Source: Acidobacteriota bacterium
GTDB lineage: Bacteria > Acidobacteriota > Terriglobia > Bryobacterales > Bryobacteraceae
DNA length: 64,000 bases
Assembly (NCBI GenBank): GCA_018268935.1
Contig: JAFDVS010000009.1
Coordinates: 125,307-189,306, forward strand
Direction of reading: 5' to 3'
This document shows positions 54,768 through 63,960 of this stretch, piece by piece (positions within the stretch are counted from its first letter, which is position 1; every line of letters starts with the position of its first letter). A model generated the notes under the pieces. It worked only from the letters and a program-made list of their open reading frames with translations, had not been told where the DNA came from and ran no database searches. The position numbers were made by a program, and so were the translations under genes.

Positions 54768-56107
54768 TACAGATTCACTTCCACTACTTCATCAAAGAGA
54801 CCGGGGGGCACGTTAATGCCCATCACTTTGATGCGGTCCATGATCTTCGGTGTGTAGCCGGTCCAGCGGAACTTGCCTTGCACTTTGCCTGAATCGCTTA
54901 CGCCGGTGCGATCGAAGATGAAGATGTCGCGGGTGCCCACGCGGTCTTCTTCCACGCCGATCACTTCGGAAATGGAAGTGATCTTACGCGAGCCATCCTG
55001 CAGGCGGCTGACCTGCAGCACGATCTTGATGGCGCTGGCGAGTTGCTGGACGATGACGCGGTTGGGAATCTCCAGATCGGCCATGAGGATCATCGCTTCG
55101 AGACGGGAGAACGCATCGCGAGGAGTGTTGGCGTGGATGGTGGTCATGGAGCCCTCCACACCGGTGTTCATGGCCTGCAACATGTCGAGCGCTTCGGCGC
55201 CGCGGCACTCACCGACGATGATGCGGTCCGGACGCATACGGAGTGCGGTGCGCAGCAGTTGACGCTGATTGACACCGCCTTCGCGGTTGACGTTGGGCGG
55301 GCGTGTTTCGAACTTCACCACGTGACGCTGCTGCAACTGCAATTCGGCCGTGTCTTCGATGGTGATGATGCGCTCGTCTTCGGGGATGAATCGGGAAAGG
55401 GCATTGAGCGTGGTGGTTTTACCGGAACCGGTTCCGCCGGAGATGAGGACGGTAGCCTTCGATGCCACGGCTGCGGCAAGGAAGCGAAGCATCATCGACG
55501 TGATGGTTTTGTTGGCCGTCATCTCGTCGGAGGTGATGACGTGGCGGCCGAAGCGGCGGATGGAGAGCGCCGGACCATCGAGAGAGAGCGGAGAGATGAT
55601 GGCGTTGACGCGCGATCCATCGAGCAGACGGGCGTCGACGATGGGCTGCGCCTCATCCACGCGTCGTCCCACTTGCGACACGATTTTCTCGATGATGTGC
55701 AGCAGGTGTGCGTTATCTTTGAAGCGGACAGGGCTCAGGGAAAGTTTGCCGCCGCGTTCGATGTAAACCTTGTTATAGCCGTTGACGAGAATATCCGAGA
55801 TGGAAGGCTCTTTGAGAAGCGGCTCCAGCGGGCCGAGTCCGAGTACTTCGTCGAGGACTTCCTCGACCATCTTGTTCATCTCGGATGTGGTCATGGGAAC
55901 GCGCTCATCTTCGAGCAGACGCTCGACGACGCGGCCGATCTCGGCGCGAACGCGGTCCTTCGGAAGTGAAGACACCTTCTCGAGATTGAGTACGCCAATC
56001 AGCTTTTTGTGAATCTCCGATTTCAGTTCGAAGTAGCGGTCGGCGGTACGGACTGCCCCTTGCGGCGCAGTTGGCCGCGGAGGGAATGGACGGGATGAGC
56101 TGCCCAC
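54767..56107 (-). CDS. cpaF: CpaF/TadA family secretion ATPase
   Basis: 446 residues from a GTG at 56107, preceded by AAGGAG 5-6 bp upstream, which decides the start. Walker [11 protein letters not shown], Asp box [12 protein letters not shown], Walker [13 protein letters not shown] and His box [13 protein letters not shown] are all intact. Energises type IV pilus (Flp/Tad) assembly or type II/IV secretion. No other tad/cpa gene is near, and the product of the overlapping next gene is an exported hydrolase. The rest of the secretion system must be elsewhere. Divergent, 45 bp from the sulfatase gene. Confidence 0.92.
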   Translation of the reverse strand: MGSSSRPFPPRPTAPQGAVRTADRYFELKSEIHKKLIGVLNLEKVSSLPKDRVRAEIGRVVERLLEDERVPMTTSEMNKMVEEVLDEVLGLGPLEPLLKEPSISDILVNGYNKVYIERGGKLSLSPVRFKDNAHLLHIIEKIVSQVGRRVDEAQPIVDARLLDGSRVNAIISPLSLDGPALSIRRFGRHVITSDEMTANKTITSMMLRFLAAAVASKATVLISGGTGSGKTTTLNALSRFIPEDERIITIEDTAELQLQQRHVVKFETRPPNVNREGGVNQRQLLRTALRMRPDRIIVGECRGAEALDMLQAMNTGVEGSMTTIHANTPRDAFSRLEAMILMADLEIPNRVIVQQLASAIKIVLQVSRLQDGSRKITSISEVIGVEEDRVGTRDIFIFDRTGVSDSGKVQGKFRWTGYTPKIMDRIKVMGINVPPGLFDEVVEVNL

Positions 56108-56152
56108 GAGATCTCCTTATAATGAAGGTGCTTAGCTAGATTATACCGACAT

Positions 56153-57478
56153 ATGAATCGGCGTCATTTTGTGACTGCAGCGGCGGGGATGGGATTGCTG
56201 GGAGCGCAGGAGCGCAAGCCCAACGTGCTGTTCATTCTGGCCGATCAATGGCGGGCGCAAACGTTGCCCTCCGCTGGGGACAAGCAGTTGCAGGCTCCGA
56301 ATCTGGCGCGCCTGGCGTCAGAAGGGGTTCATTTTGACCGTGTGTACGCCAGTTACCCGGTATGCACTCCATCGCGTGCGTCGATGATTACGGGCCGCTT
56401 TCCGCATGCCTGCCGCATGCCGAAGAACGATCTGCAACTGCCGCGCGAGGAACCTTCGATTGCGGCGCAGTTGAAGGCGGCGGGCTACGCGACGGGGTAC
56501 ATAGGCAAGTGGCATCTGGATGGGGAGGATCGGCCGGGCTTCGTTCCACCGGGCTGGCGGCGGCGCGGGTTCGATTACTGGGCGGGGTTCAATCGCGGCC
56601 ATCGCTACTACGATTCGATCTACTTCCGCGATGAGCCGGAGCCAATCCAGACGAAGGGGTTTGAGCCGGAATATCAAACCGATCTGGCCATCGGGTTCAT
56701 CCGGCGCAACAAACAAAATCGGTTCTATTTGTTTTTGTCCTGGGGGCCGCCGCATACGCCTCGCAATCCGCCTCCTGAGACGCGGGGAATGTACGATCCC
56801 CGGCAGTTCGCGCTGCGGGACAATGTGCCTGAGTCTTATGCGGACGAGGCGCGGAAGGGGCATGCCGGATATTACGGTTTGTGTACAGCATTGGACCGGC
56901 AGATCGGGCGATTGCTGAAGACATTGGATGAAGAGGGATTGAGCCGGGACACGATTGTGGTGTTCACGGCGGATCACGGAGACATGCTCGGTTCGCAGGG
57001 ATTGGAGTTCAAGAATGAGCCGTACGAGGAGTCGGCTCGGATTCCTTTGCTGATTCGCTATCCACGTGCGTTCGGCGCGGGTGTGTCGAACAATACGCTG
57101 CTTTCCAATGTGGACTACATGCCGACATTGTTGGGCCTGTGCGGGGCCGAGATTCCAGAGAATGTGCAAGGGCTGAATCATTCCGAATTGCTGACGACGG
57201 GCAAGGGCAAGCGTCCGGAGTCCATCTTTGCCGAGGGGAAAATGGCGGGAGACGGAGAGTGGAGGATGGTGGTGCGGGGACACGAAAAAATGGTGACCGA
57301 CCGGCTGGGAGAAGTGACTCACTTGTACAACTTGTCAACGGATCCGTTTGAGATGGCGAACCTGAGGGCAGCGCGAGAACAACGGCTGACGCGCGATTCA
57401 CTGACGGCGCTGATGAACGATTGGCGGAAACGCACGGGCGACGGACGCAGTGGCTCGGGGTTGCGCAGCCGTGGATAG
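56153..57478 (+). CDS. Exported sulfatase
   Basis: 441 residues. A short Tat-like leader (MNRRHFVTAAAGMGLLGAQ). FILADQWRAQ holds the metal Asp, Cys71 in CTPSRAS is the formylglycine site, and GYIGKWHLDG and FTADHGDMLGSQGLEFKNEPYEE (shown in two pieces: FTADHGDMLGSQ, GLEFKNEPYEE) finish the pattern. TATACC (56142-56147) lies 5 nt before the ATG, with no ribosome site, so the mRNA may be leaderless. Its 3' end overlaps the TrmO-like gene. Substrate: probably a sulfated glycan. Confidence 0.92.
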   Translation: MNRRHFVTAAAGMGLLGAQERKPNVLFILADQWRAQTLPSAGDKQLQAPNLARLASEGVHFDRVYASYPVCTPSRASMITGRFPHACRMPKNDLQLPREEPSIAAQLKAAGYATGYIGKWHLDGEDRPGFVPPGWRRRGFDYWAGFNRGHRYYDSIYFRDEPEPIQTKGFEPEYQTDLAIGFIRRNKQNRFYLFLSWGPPHTPRNPPPETRGMYDPRQFALRDNVPESYADEARKGHAGYYGLCTALDRQIGRLLKTLDEEGLSRDTIVVFTADHGDMLGSQGLEFKNEPYEESARIPLLIRYPRAFGAGVSNNTLLSNVDYMPTLLGLCGAEIPENVQGLNHSELLTTGKGKRPESIFAEGKMAGDGEWRMVVRGHEKMVTDRLGEVTHLYNLSTDPFEMANLRAAREQRLTRDSLTALMNDWRKRTGDGRSGSGLRSRG

Positions 57479-58256
57479 GGAACTGCGGTTCATTGGCGTG
57501 GTGCGGTCAGAGATTCGCGACCGCAAGGCGATGCCCGCGCTGGGTGCACCCGCGGCAGTGGACTTGTTTCCGGAGTTCGCCGACGGGTTGCTGCGGATTG
57601 AGAAGCATTCGCATCTTTGGGTGATGGCCTGGCTGATGGCACGCCCGGAGCGCGACGTATTGCAGGTAGTGCCGCGCGGCGTGGATGCGGATCAGCAGGA
57701 TGCGATGCATGGCGTGTTTGCCGTGCGCAGTCCCGCGCGGCCCAATCCGATTGGGATGACGGCTGCACGATTTCTGCGGCGCGACGGGTTACGGTTGGAA
57801 TTGGACCGGCTGGATTTCCTGGATGGCACCCCCGTGCTGGACATCAAGCCGTACTTCGTATCGCGGGACATGATCTTTTCCGCGGGCAGCCAGCAGGTGG
57901 GAAGGCCGCGCAGCAGGGAAGCACTGCGGGAATCTCTGCTGATGCAGGCGCAGAATTATGTTCCGGAACAGCATTCTGATGTGGCGCTGGCGGTGCGGAT
58001 TCTGGAACATCACCGGGTGGAGGTAACGAATTGGCGCGAGCCGCGGGAGTGGGATATCGAGGCGCCGTTGGCGCGGCCCTATCTGGTGGATGCGATTGCG
58101 GGCATCACGCATGCCCGTTGGAGCAGTGGGTTGCGTGCCGGCAGCGGTGTCGTAGTGAACGGCGTACGTTATGAACTTCTGGACTGGCGCGGTTCGTTTG
58201 CAGACACACTAACGGTTGAAGAGCCGCACCTGTTTTCAGTGACGCGTTTGATATAG
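57450..58256 (+). CDS. TrmO-like (TsaA/UPF0066) protein with extra C-terminal domain
   Basis: 268 residues from a GTG at 57450, or 261 from the GTG at 57471 (VDRELRFIGVVRSEI); both overlap the sulfatase end. The TsaA domain is visible: FIGVVRSEI, HLWVMAWL, and the diagnostic GVFAVRSPARPNPIGMT with LDFLDGTPVLDIKPY. TrmO methylates N6-threonylcarbamoyladenosine at position 37 of tRNA-Thr. The final ~110 residues (REALRESLLMQAQNY, ITHARWSSGLRAGSGV) form a second domain that I do not recognise and that E. coli TrmO does not match obviously. Function is supported for the first half only. Confidence 0.78.
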   Translation: MARGCAAVDRELRFIGVVRSEIRDRKAMPALGAPAAVDLFPEFADGLLRIEKHSHLWVMAWLMARPERDVLQVVPRGVDADQQDAMHGVFAVRSPARPNPIGMTAARFLRRDGLRLELDRLDFLDGTPVLDIKPYFVSRDMIFSAGSQQVGRPRSREALRESLLMQAQNYVPEQHSDVALAVRILEHHRVEVTNWREPREWDIEAPLARPYLVDAIAGITHARWSSGLRAGSGVVVNGVRYELLDWRGSFADTLTVEEPHLFSVTRLI

Positions 58257-58291
58257 ACTCTTGAGGAAACTTTCTTCCTTGAGGGGCTGAC

Positions 58292-61200
58292 ATGAGATTG
58301 CTTCTGCTGTTCTTGCTGGCCGGTGGTTTGTACGCACAAAGCCAGTTGGCGAACGTCAACGGGTCAGTTGTGGATTCCACCGGAGCCGTGATTCCCGGCG
58401 CGGATTTGAAACTGAACAATCAGGACACTGGCGAATCGTGGACGGCGGTGAGCAACAACGAGGGGAACTTTGTACTGCCTCTCATTAAGCCCGGCAAATA
58501 CACGTTAGACGCGGCGAAAGCCGGTTTCAAGACATTCCGGCAAACTGAACTGGTGTTGGAAACCGGTGGGCAGCATCGCATTGATGTGCGGCTGGAAGTG
58601 GGCGCGCAGACGGAGCGAGTGGTAGTGGAAGCCACGCTGCCGCAATTGCAGACAGAGACTTCGGTGGTGGGCGCCGTGGTGGAGAATCGCACGATCGCGA
58701 ACATGCCGCTCATCAACCGGCGCGCGGCGCAGTTGGCGCGGCTGACCGGATTCGTGGTGCAGGTGGGCACCGGCGCCAACTTCGCGATCGCCGGCGGACG
58801 TGGCAACAACACCAACTGGCGCATTGATGGCGGCAACGCGCAGAACGTGCTGGTGGGGGATCAGGGATTGAACTTCGATCCGCCGATCGAGTCGCTGCAG
58901 GAGTTCAGCGTGTCGATCAGCAACTACTCGGCGGAGTTGGGGCGAACGGGCGGCGGCGTGGTGCAGATGACGACGAAGAGCGGAACGAATCAGTTCCACG
59001 GCTCGGCTTATGAGTATTTCCGCAACGATGCGCTGGATGCGCGCACATTCTTTGCGGCGACAAAGACTCCGTTGCGGTACAACCTGTTTGGCGGCAGTTT
59101 CTCCGGTCCGATTCGCAAGGACAAGACACACTTCTTCTTCAACTACGAAGGGCGCCGCGACATTCGGGGGCAAACGTTGATTCACAGCGTGCCCACGGCG
59201 GCGGAAAAGCTGGGAGATTTTTCGGGCAACACCGCCGTAGTGCGCGATCCGGAAACGAGCAATCGCGCGCCGTTCCCAGGCAATCGGATTCCGGTGAGCC
59301 GGTTCGATCCGATTGGGGCGAAGTTGGCATCTTTTTATCCGAATCCCAACGTGGATGGGCGCGGATCGGGCAACAACAACTTCCGTGGGAACAGCCGTAC
59401 TACCGATCCGCCGAACAATTATGTCACTCGCGTGGATCACAATTTCAACGCCAACAACCGCGTGTACGGACGCCTTCTGGCCAGCCACGGCGGGCAGACG
59501 GACTACCCGATTTGGGAAGTCGCTGCGGTGGATCCGATCTACCGGCGGCGGGAAAACAAGTTCTTCAACGGCAGCGGCACGTGGTTCCGCAACATCAGGC
59601 CGACGTTGATCAACGAATTCCGATTTAACTATGATTGGCGCCGCTTCGTCAATCTATTCAGCGGCGCGTATTCGAATCTGAATCAGGAACTGGGTTTGAA
59701 AGGAGTGCGCCAGGATTTCGGACCGCGCGTGACTGTGACGGGCTACACGACCATGGGCGAAGGCTCAAATCATGAGCGCATTCAATCGCCGATCAAGGGC
59801 ACACTGCTGGCGGACAATCTGTTGTGGTTGAAGGGCGGCCACAACGTGAAATTCGGATTTGAGCGCCGCACGTCGATGAACGACGATTTGAATCGCAACA
59901 CCGCGGGCGGCGTATTCGGATTCACGAATGCGGTGACGGGCAACGGCGTCGCGGCGCTGCTGCTCGGCTGGGTGCAGAGCGCCAGCGTGAATGAAGTGTT
60001 GCCGATTCGCAGCCGCGTGGATGCCTGGGCGGCGTTCATTCAGGACGACTGGAAGGTGACTTCGCGGCTGACGTTGAATCTGGGCTTGCGCTGGGACATG
60101 GATACGCCGCGGCGGGAGCTCTTCGACAACCGCATGAACTCGTTCGACCTGTTCGCCATCAATCCTGTATCGGGGACGCCTGGCGCGCTGACGTTCGCGG
60201 GACGCAATGGCGTTGGGTCGTACGCGCACAACTTCGATGCCAACAACTTTGCACCGCGCTTCGGTTTTGCTTACCGGGCGGCGGACAAGTGGGTGATCCG
60301 CGGCGGTGCGGCGATGTTGTACATGGGCCTGTACGATCAGGCGACGGTGATCAACGCGACGAATGGATTCGCCTATGCAGGGAATTTCGTTTCGCCGGAC
60401 AACGGCATCACCGCGCCGTTCCGGTTGCGCGATGGTCTTCCCGGTGTGAAGCAACCTTCGGAATCCGATTTGACGCCGGGATGGGGCGCGGTGCGGGTTG
60501 GGCAAAACCCCAGCAATTCGGTGGAGTACTTCCAGCCGGGTCCGCGCGATACCTCGTACATGATGAGTTTCAATTTCAATATTCAGCGGCAACTGCCCGG
60601 ACAGATGCTGTTGGAACTGGGCTATCTTTCCACGCTCGGCCACAAACTGTCGTCACCGGTGGGGCTGACTTTGAACCAGGTGCGGCCCGAACTGATGGGC
60701 GCGGGGAATGCGCAGAGCCGGCGCCCCTTTCCGCAATACACCGATGTGCAGCAGATCTCGCAGCCGATTGGAAACTCCAACTATCACGCCGCCAATATCA
60801 AACTGGACAAGCGTCTTTCCCGCGGATTGCAATTTCAGACGAACTTCACGTTTGCCCGCGGGATCGACGATATTGAATCGCGCGGCGAATTGGGTGGGAA
60901 TCCGGGCTCGGCGCTGGCGAATGTGTACAACCGGCAATTGGATCGCGGCTTGAGTGGGAACAGCATCAAGCACCGGCTGATTTCGAGCTTGGTGTACGAA
61001 CTGCCGTTCGGCAAAGGGCGCAGCTATGCGATTCAGAACGGCTTCGCAAACGCGCTGATTGGCGGGTGGATCATTGGGTACATCGGCGAACTGCGCACGG
61101 GGCCGCCGATTGGAGTGAATGAGCAGACGAACCGTTCGAATGCCTTTGCGCCGGCAGTGCGCAGCAACGTGGTTGGCGATCCGAAGATCAGCGGCAACCG

Positions 61201-61519
61201 TTCGCGCGATGAGCAGTTGCGGCAGTGGTTCAATGTAACGGCTTTTGCCGAGGTTCCGCAGTTCGCATTCGGCAACGCTGGACGCACCACCGGGTACGGA
61301 CCAGGCGCGATTGCCATGGACATGTCGATTTTGAAGGACTTCGCGTTGACAGACCGCATGACACTGCAGTTCCGCGGGGAGATGTTGAACTTCATCAACA
61401 ACCCGAACTTCAATCTCCCGAACTTGAGCCGAGGGGCTCCGGGTTTCGGCAGCATCAATTCGCTGATCGACACGAATCAGGCGCGCATCACGCAGTTCGG
61501 CTTGCACTTCAAATTCTGA
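58292..61519 (+). CDS. TonB-dependent receptor with N-terminal carboxypeptidase-like (Oar) domain
   Basis: 1075 residues. Signal peptide (MRLLLLFLLAGGLYAQ); a carboxypeptidase regulatory-like domain (NVNGSVVDSTGAVIPGADL to KAGFKTFRQTEL), plug (MPLINRRAAQLARLTGFV, LGRTGGGVVQMTTKSGTNQFHGS) and a long outer-membrane barrel finishing in ITQFGLHFKF with terminal Phe. GAGG precedes the ATG. Very similar in plan to the receptor at 31308 but clearly diverged in sequence. Ligand unknown; the neighbouring genes (TrmO-like, PaiB-like) give no clue. The convergent paiB-like stop is 4 bp away. Confidence 0.92.
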   Translation: MRLLLLFLLAGGLYAQSQLANVNGSVVDSTGAVIPGADLKLNNQDTGESWTAVSNNEGNFVLPLIKPGKYTLDAAKAGFKTFRQTELVLETGGQHRIDVRLEVGAQTERVVVEATLPQLQTETSVVGAVVENRTIANMPLINRRAAQLARLTGFVVQVGTGANFAIAGGRGNNTNWRIDGGNAQNVLVGDQGLNFDPPIESLQEFSVSISNYSAELGRTGGGVVQMTTKSGTNQFHGSAYEYFRNDALDARTFFAATKTPLRYNLFGGSFSGPIRKDKTHFFFNYEGRRDIRGQTLIHSVPTAAEKLGDFSGNTAVVRDPETSNRAPFPGNRIPVSRFDPIGAKLASFYPNPNVDGRGSGNNNFRGNSRTTDPPNNYVTRVDHNFNANNRVYGRLLASHGGQTDYPIWEVAAVDPIYRRRENKFFNGSGTWFRNIRPTLINEFRFNYDWRRFVNLFSGAYSNLNQELGLKGVRQDFGPRVTVTGYTTMGEGSNHERIQSPIKGTLLADNLLWLKGGHNVKFGFERRTSMNDDLNRNTAGGVFGFTNAVTGNGVAALLLGWVQSASVNEVLPIRSRVDAWAAFIQDDWKVTSRLTLNLGLRWDMDTPRRELFDNRMNSFDLFAINPVSGTPGALTFAGRNGVGSYAHNFDANNFAPRFGFAYRAADKWVIRGGAAMLYMGLYDQATVINATNGFAYAGNFVSPDNGITAPFRLRDGLPGVKQPSESDLTPGWGAVRVGQNPSNSVEYFQPGPRDTSYMMSFNFNIQRQLPGQMLLELGYLSTLGHKLSSPVGLTLNQVRPELMGAGNAQSRRPFPQYTDVQQISQPIGNSNYHAANIKLDKRLSRGLQFQTNFTFARGIDDIESRGELGGNPGSALANVYNRQLDRGLSGNSIKHRLISSLVYELPFGKGRSYAIQNGFANALIGGWIIGYIGELRTGPPIGVNEQTNRSNAFAPAVRSNVVGDPKISGNRSRDEQLRQWFNVTAFAEVPQFAFGNAGRTTGYGPGAIAMDMSILKDFALTDRMTLQFRGEMLNFINNPNFNLPNLSRGAPGFGSINSLIDTNQARITQFGLHFKF

Positions 61520-61523
61520 TGCG

Positions 61524-62162
61524 TTACAGCTTGCCGTAGCGGCGGTAGCAAAGCTCCATGAACTCGGCCATGGTGCGCTCCCGCTTGCTGCCGGCCAGTG
61601 CTGCAAGCATCCCGGCGCGGTCTTCGGCGGAGCGCTCGGCGCCGGTCTTGAACTTCGCTTCCAGGTTTTCGATGGGCATTTCAAAGAGCTGAGCACCGCG
61701 CAGCATGTTCTGCTTGTAGGTGGGCGTTAGGCCGTCCATGGTCCAGTTGGTGCCCTCGTAAGATTCGTGCCTGGCCGTGAGCGCTGTGAGGAACGCCTCG
61801 AATCGTTCCGGGTCGGAGACGGTGCGGGCGCGCCCGGTTGCGTGGACTGCGGCGAAGTTCCAGGTGGGCACTGCCTGTTCGGTGGCATACCAGGCCGGGG
61901 AGATATAGGCGTGCGGGCCCCGAAACAGAATCAGGGTTTGCTGTTCTCCGTCGAAGGTGGCGAGTTGGGGATTGCCTTTTGCCAGATGACCGAGGATGAG
62001 GCCATAGGGCTTTACGGAACGATCCAGCAGCAAAGGGATGTGGGAAGCCCAAAGCCCCGGCGAGGCCGTGACTACGGTGGCAAACGAAAACTCCTCCATA
62101 AAAGAGAGGATTACTTCCAGATCCCGTTCCTGGTGCCGCTCCGGAATGTAGATCGTTTCCAT
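61524..62162 (-). CDS. PaiB-like FMN-binding protein (negative transcriptional regulator family)
   Basis: 212 residues, the normal size. MYIPERH-type start (METIYIPERHQERD), SHIPLLLDRS, GHLAKGNPQ, and a GPHAYISPAWYATEQAVPTWNF pattern read in parts (GPHAYISPAW, YATEQAVPTWNF) identify the PaiB/FMN-binding split barrel. Bacillus PaiB affects sporulation and protease genes, but most family members are probably flavin-binding enzymes; regulation is a weak inference. Divergent from the gamma-carbonic-anhydrase gene by 38 bp. Confidence 0.88.
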   Translation of the reverse strand: METIYIPERHQERDLEVILSFMEEFSFATVVTASPGLWASHIPLLLDRSVKPYGLILGHLAKGNPQLATFDGEQQTLILFRGPHAYISPAWYATEQAVPTWNFAAVHATGRARTVSDPERFEAFLTALTARHESYEGTNWTMDGLTPTYKQNMLRGAQLFEMPIENLEAKFKTGAERSAEDRAGMLAALAGSKRERTMAEFMELCYRRYGKL

Positions 62163-62200
62163 AGGCCGCGTATGTTAGCATAGAAGACTACCCGGCAGTC

Positions 62201-62716
62201 ATGATACGCTCCTTCCGGGGCATTACTCCCAAGATCGCCCCATCTTGTTACATCGATCCCAGCGCGCAGTTGATCGGCGATATCGTTATCGGCGAAAACT
62301 CCAGTGTCTGGCCCAACGCCACCATACGGGGCGACGTGCACTACATCCGTATCGGCGACACCACCAGTGTGCAGGACAACAGTGTGCTGCATGTGGAGCA
62401 TCAAAAACACCCACTGATCATTGGAAATCGAGTGACCATCGGGCATTCGGTGGTACTGCACGGCTGCACGATTGAGGACGATTGCCTCATCGGAATCGGG
62501 GCCATCGTGCTGAATGGCGCGCGCGTTGGCCAGGGTTCGGTGATCGCGGCCGGGGCATTGGTGCCGGAAGGAATGGAGATTCCGGCGTTCAGCCTGGTGA
62601 TGGGCGTGCCGGCGAAGATCCGTAGGGAAGTGACCGTTGAGGAGCGTGCGCGCTTCAAATTGAACGCAGAGCATTACAGCGAACTGCGCCAGGCTTACAA
62701 GGAAGAAACGAATTGA
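62201..62716 (+). CDS. Gamma carbonic anhydrase-like protein
   Basis: 171 residues. A left-handed beta-helix made of hexapeptide repeats (IGDIVIGENSSVWPNATIRGD, seen in halves, HPLIIGNRVTIGHSVVL, LIGIGAIVLNGARVGQG). Candidate zinc histidines are in NSVLHVEH and GHSVVLHGC. The family (YrdA, PaaY, Cam-like) includes carbonic anhydrases and thioesterase-linked proteins, and many lack measured activity. It overlaps hisS by four bases (TTGA), so the two are translationally coupled even though functionally unrelated. Confidence 0.88.
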   Translation: MIRSFRGITPKIAPSCYIDPSAQLIGDIVIGENSSVWPNATIRGDVHYIRIGDTTSVQDNSVLHVEHQKHPLIIGNRVTIGHSVVLHGCTIEDDCLIGIGAIVLNGARVGQGSVIAAGALVPEGMEIPAFSLVMGVPAKIRREVTVEERARFKLNAEHYSELRQAYKEETN

Positions 62717-63960
62717 TTCGAGCCGTCAAAGGAACACGCGACATTCTGCCGCCCGATTCTCATGTCTGGAATCGCGTGGAGGCGGTGGCGCGCAGCGTGA
62801 TGCACTCCTACAACTACAGTGAAGTGCGCACGCCCATCTTCGAAGAGACCGCGCTGTTTGCCCGCGGGGTTGGCGAGGAAACCGACATTGTGTCGAAGGA
62901 GATGTACACCTTCGATGACAAAGACGGTTCGTCGCTGACACTGCGTCCGGAGAATACAGCGTCGGTGATCCGCGCTTACATCGAGCACCGTTTGGATCAA
63001 CGCCCCGGCTTGCAGAAGCTCTATTACATCGGACCGATGTTCCGGCGCGAGCGACCGCAGAAAGGGCGCTACCGGCAGTTTTCGCAGATCGGCGCCGAGG
63101 TGATCGGATCGGAGTCGCCGGCTGTGGATGCGGAAGTGATCGAGATGGTGTTGGAGATTCTCTCGCGCTGCGGGTTGGAAGGATTTCAGCTCATCATCAA
63201 CTCGGTGGGTTGCAAGGAGTGCCGGGCGAAGTTCATCGCGAAGCTGAAAGAAGAACTGGCGGTGAAGGCGGCGCAGTTGTGCGGCGACTGCCAGCGGCGC
63301 GCGACGACGAACCCGCTGCGCGTGCTCGATTGCAAGGTGCCGCAGGATCAGCCGGTGATTGATACGCTGCCGTCGATTCTGGACAATCTGTGCGAGACGT
63401 GCGCGAAGCATTTCGCCTCGGTGCGGATGTTTCTGGACGATCGCGGCATCGCTTATGAGGTACGGCCACGGCTGGTGCGCGGGCTCGATTACTACATGCG
63501 AACCACCTTTGAAGTGGTGCACGGAGCATTGGGCGCGCAGAATTCGGTATTGGGCGGAGGCCGGTATGACGGGCTCGCGGAAGCTCTGGGCTCGCGTGTG
63601 CATTCGCCGGGCATCGGGTTTTCTATCGGTGAGGACCGCCTGGTGATGAGCGTCGATGAAGCCAATCCGCAGGCGGCCAAGGATTCGATCGACTTGTACA
63701 TTGCGCCGATGGGCGAGAATGCATTGCGGCATTCCACGGCGCTGGCGCGCGATCTGCGCAGGCACGGCGTGCGCGTGGATCTAGCGTTTGAAGGCAAACT
63801 GAAGCGGGCGATGGAACTCGCCAACAAACTGAATGCCCGCTATGCTCTGATTGTTGGCGATAACGAAATCACGTCCGGATTCTATGCTCTGAAGAACATG
63901 GCATCCGGCGAGCAGGAGAATGTTACCCGCGACCAACTCGCGGAGCGTCTGTATGGCTGA
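62713..63960 (+). CDS. hisS: Histidine-tRNA ligase
   Basis: 415 residues, full length for class IIa HisRS. The start is a TTG (62713) inside the TTGA overlap; IRAVKGTRDILPP follows at once, the canonical N-terminus, so no other start fits. Motif 2 is MFRRERPQKGRYRQF, and the histidine-binding LVRGLDYYMRTTFE and GGGRYDGL are intact. The C-terminal anticodon-binding domain (IDLYIAPMG... to MASGEQENVTRDQLAERL) is complete. Charges tRNA-His. It overlaps the next gene by eight bases, as in other acidobacterial hisS-aspS pairs. Confidence 0.96.
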   Translation: MIRAVKGTRDILPPDSHVWNRVEAVARSVMHSYNYSEVRTPIFEETALFARGVGEETDIVSKEMYTFDDKDGSSLTLRPENTASVIRAYIEHRLDQRPGLQKLYYIGPMFRRERPQKGRYRQFSQIGAEVIGSESPAVDAEVIEMVLEILSRCGLEGFQLIINSVGCKECRAKFIAKLKEELAVKAAQLCGDCQRRATTNPLRVLDCKVPQDQPVIDTLPSILDNLCETCAKHFASVRMFLDDRGIAYEVRPRLVRGLDYYMRTTFEVVHGALGAQNSVLGGGRYDGLAEALGSRVHSPGIGFSIGEDRLVMSVDEANPQAAKDSIDLYIAPMGENALRHSTALARDLRRHGVRVDLAFEGKLKRAMELANKLNARYALIVGDNEITSGFYALKNMASGEQENVTRDQLAERLYG

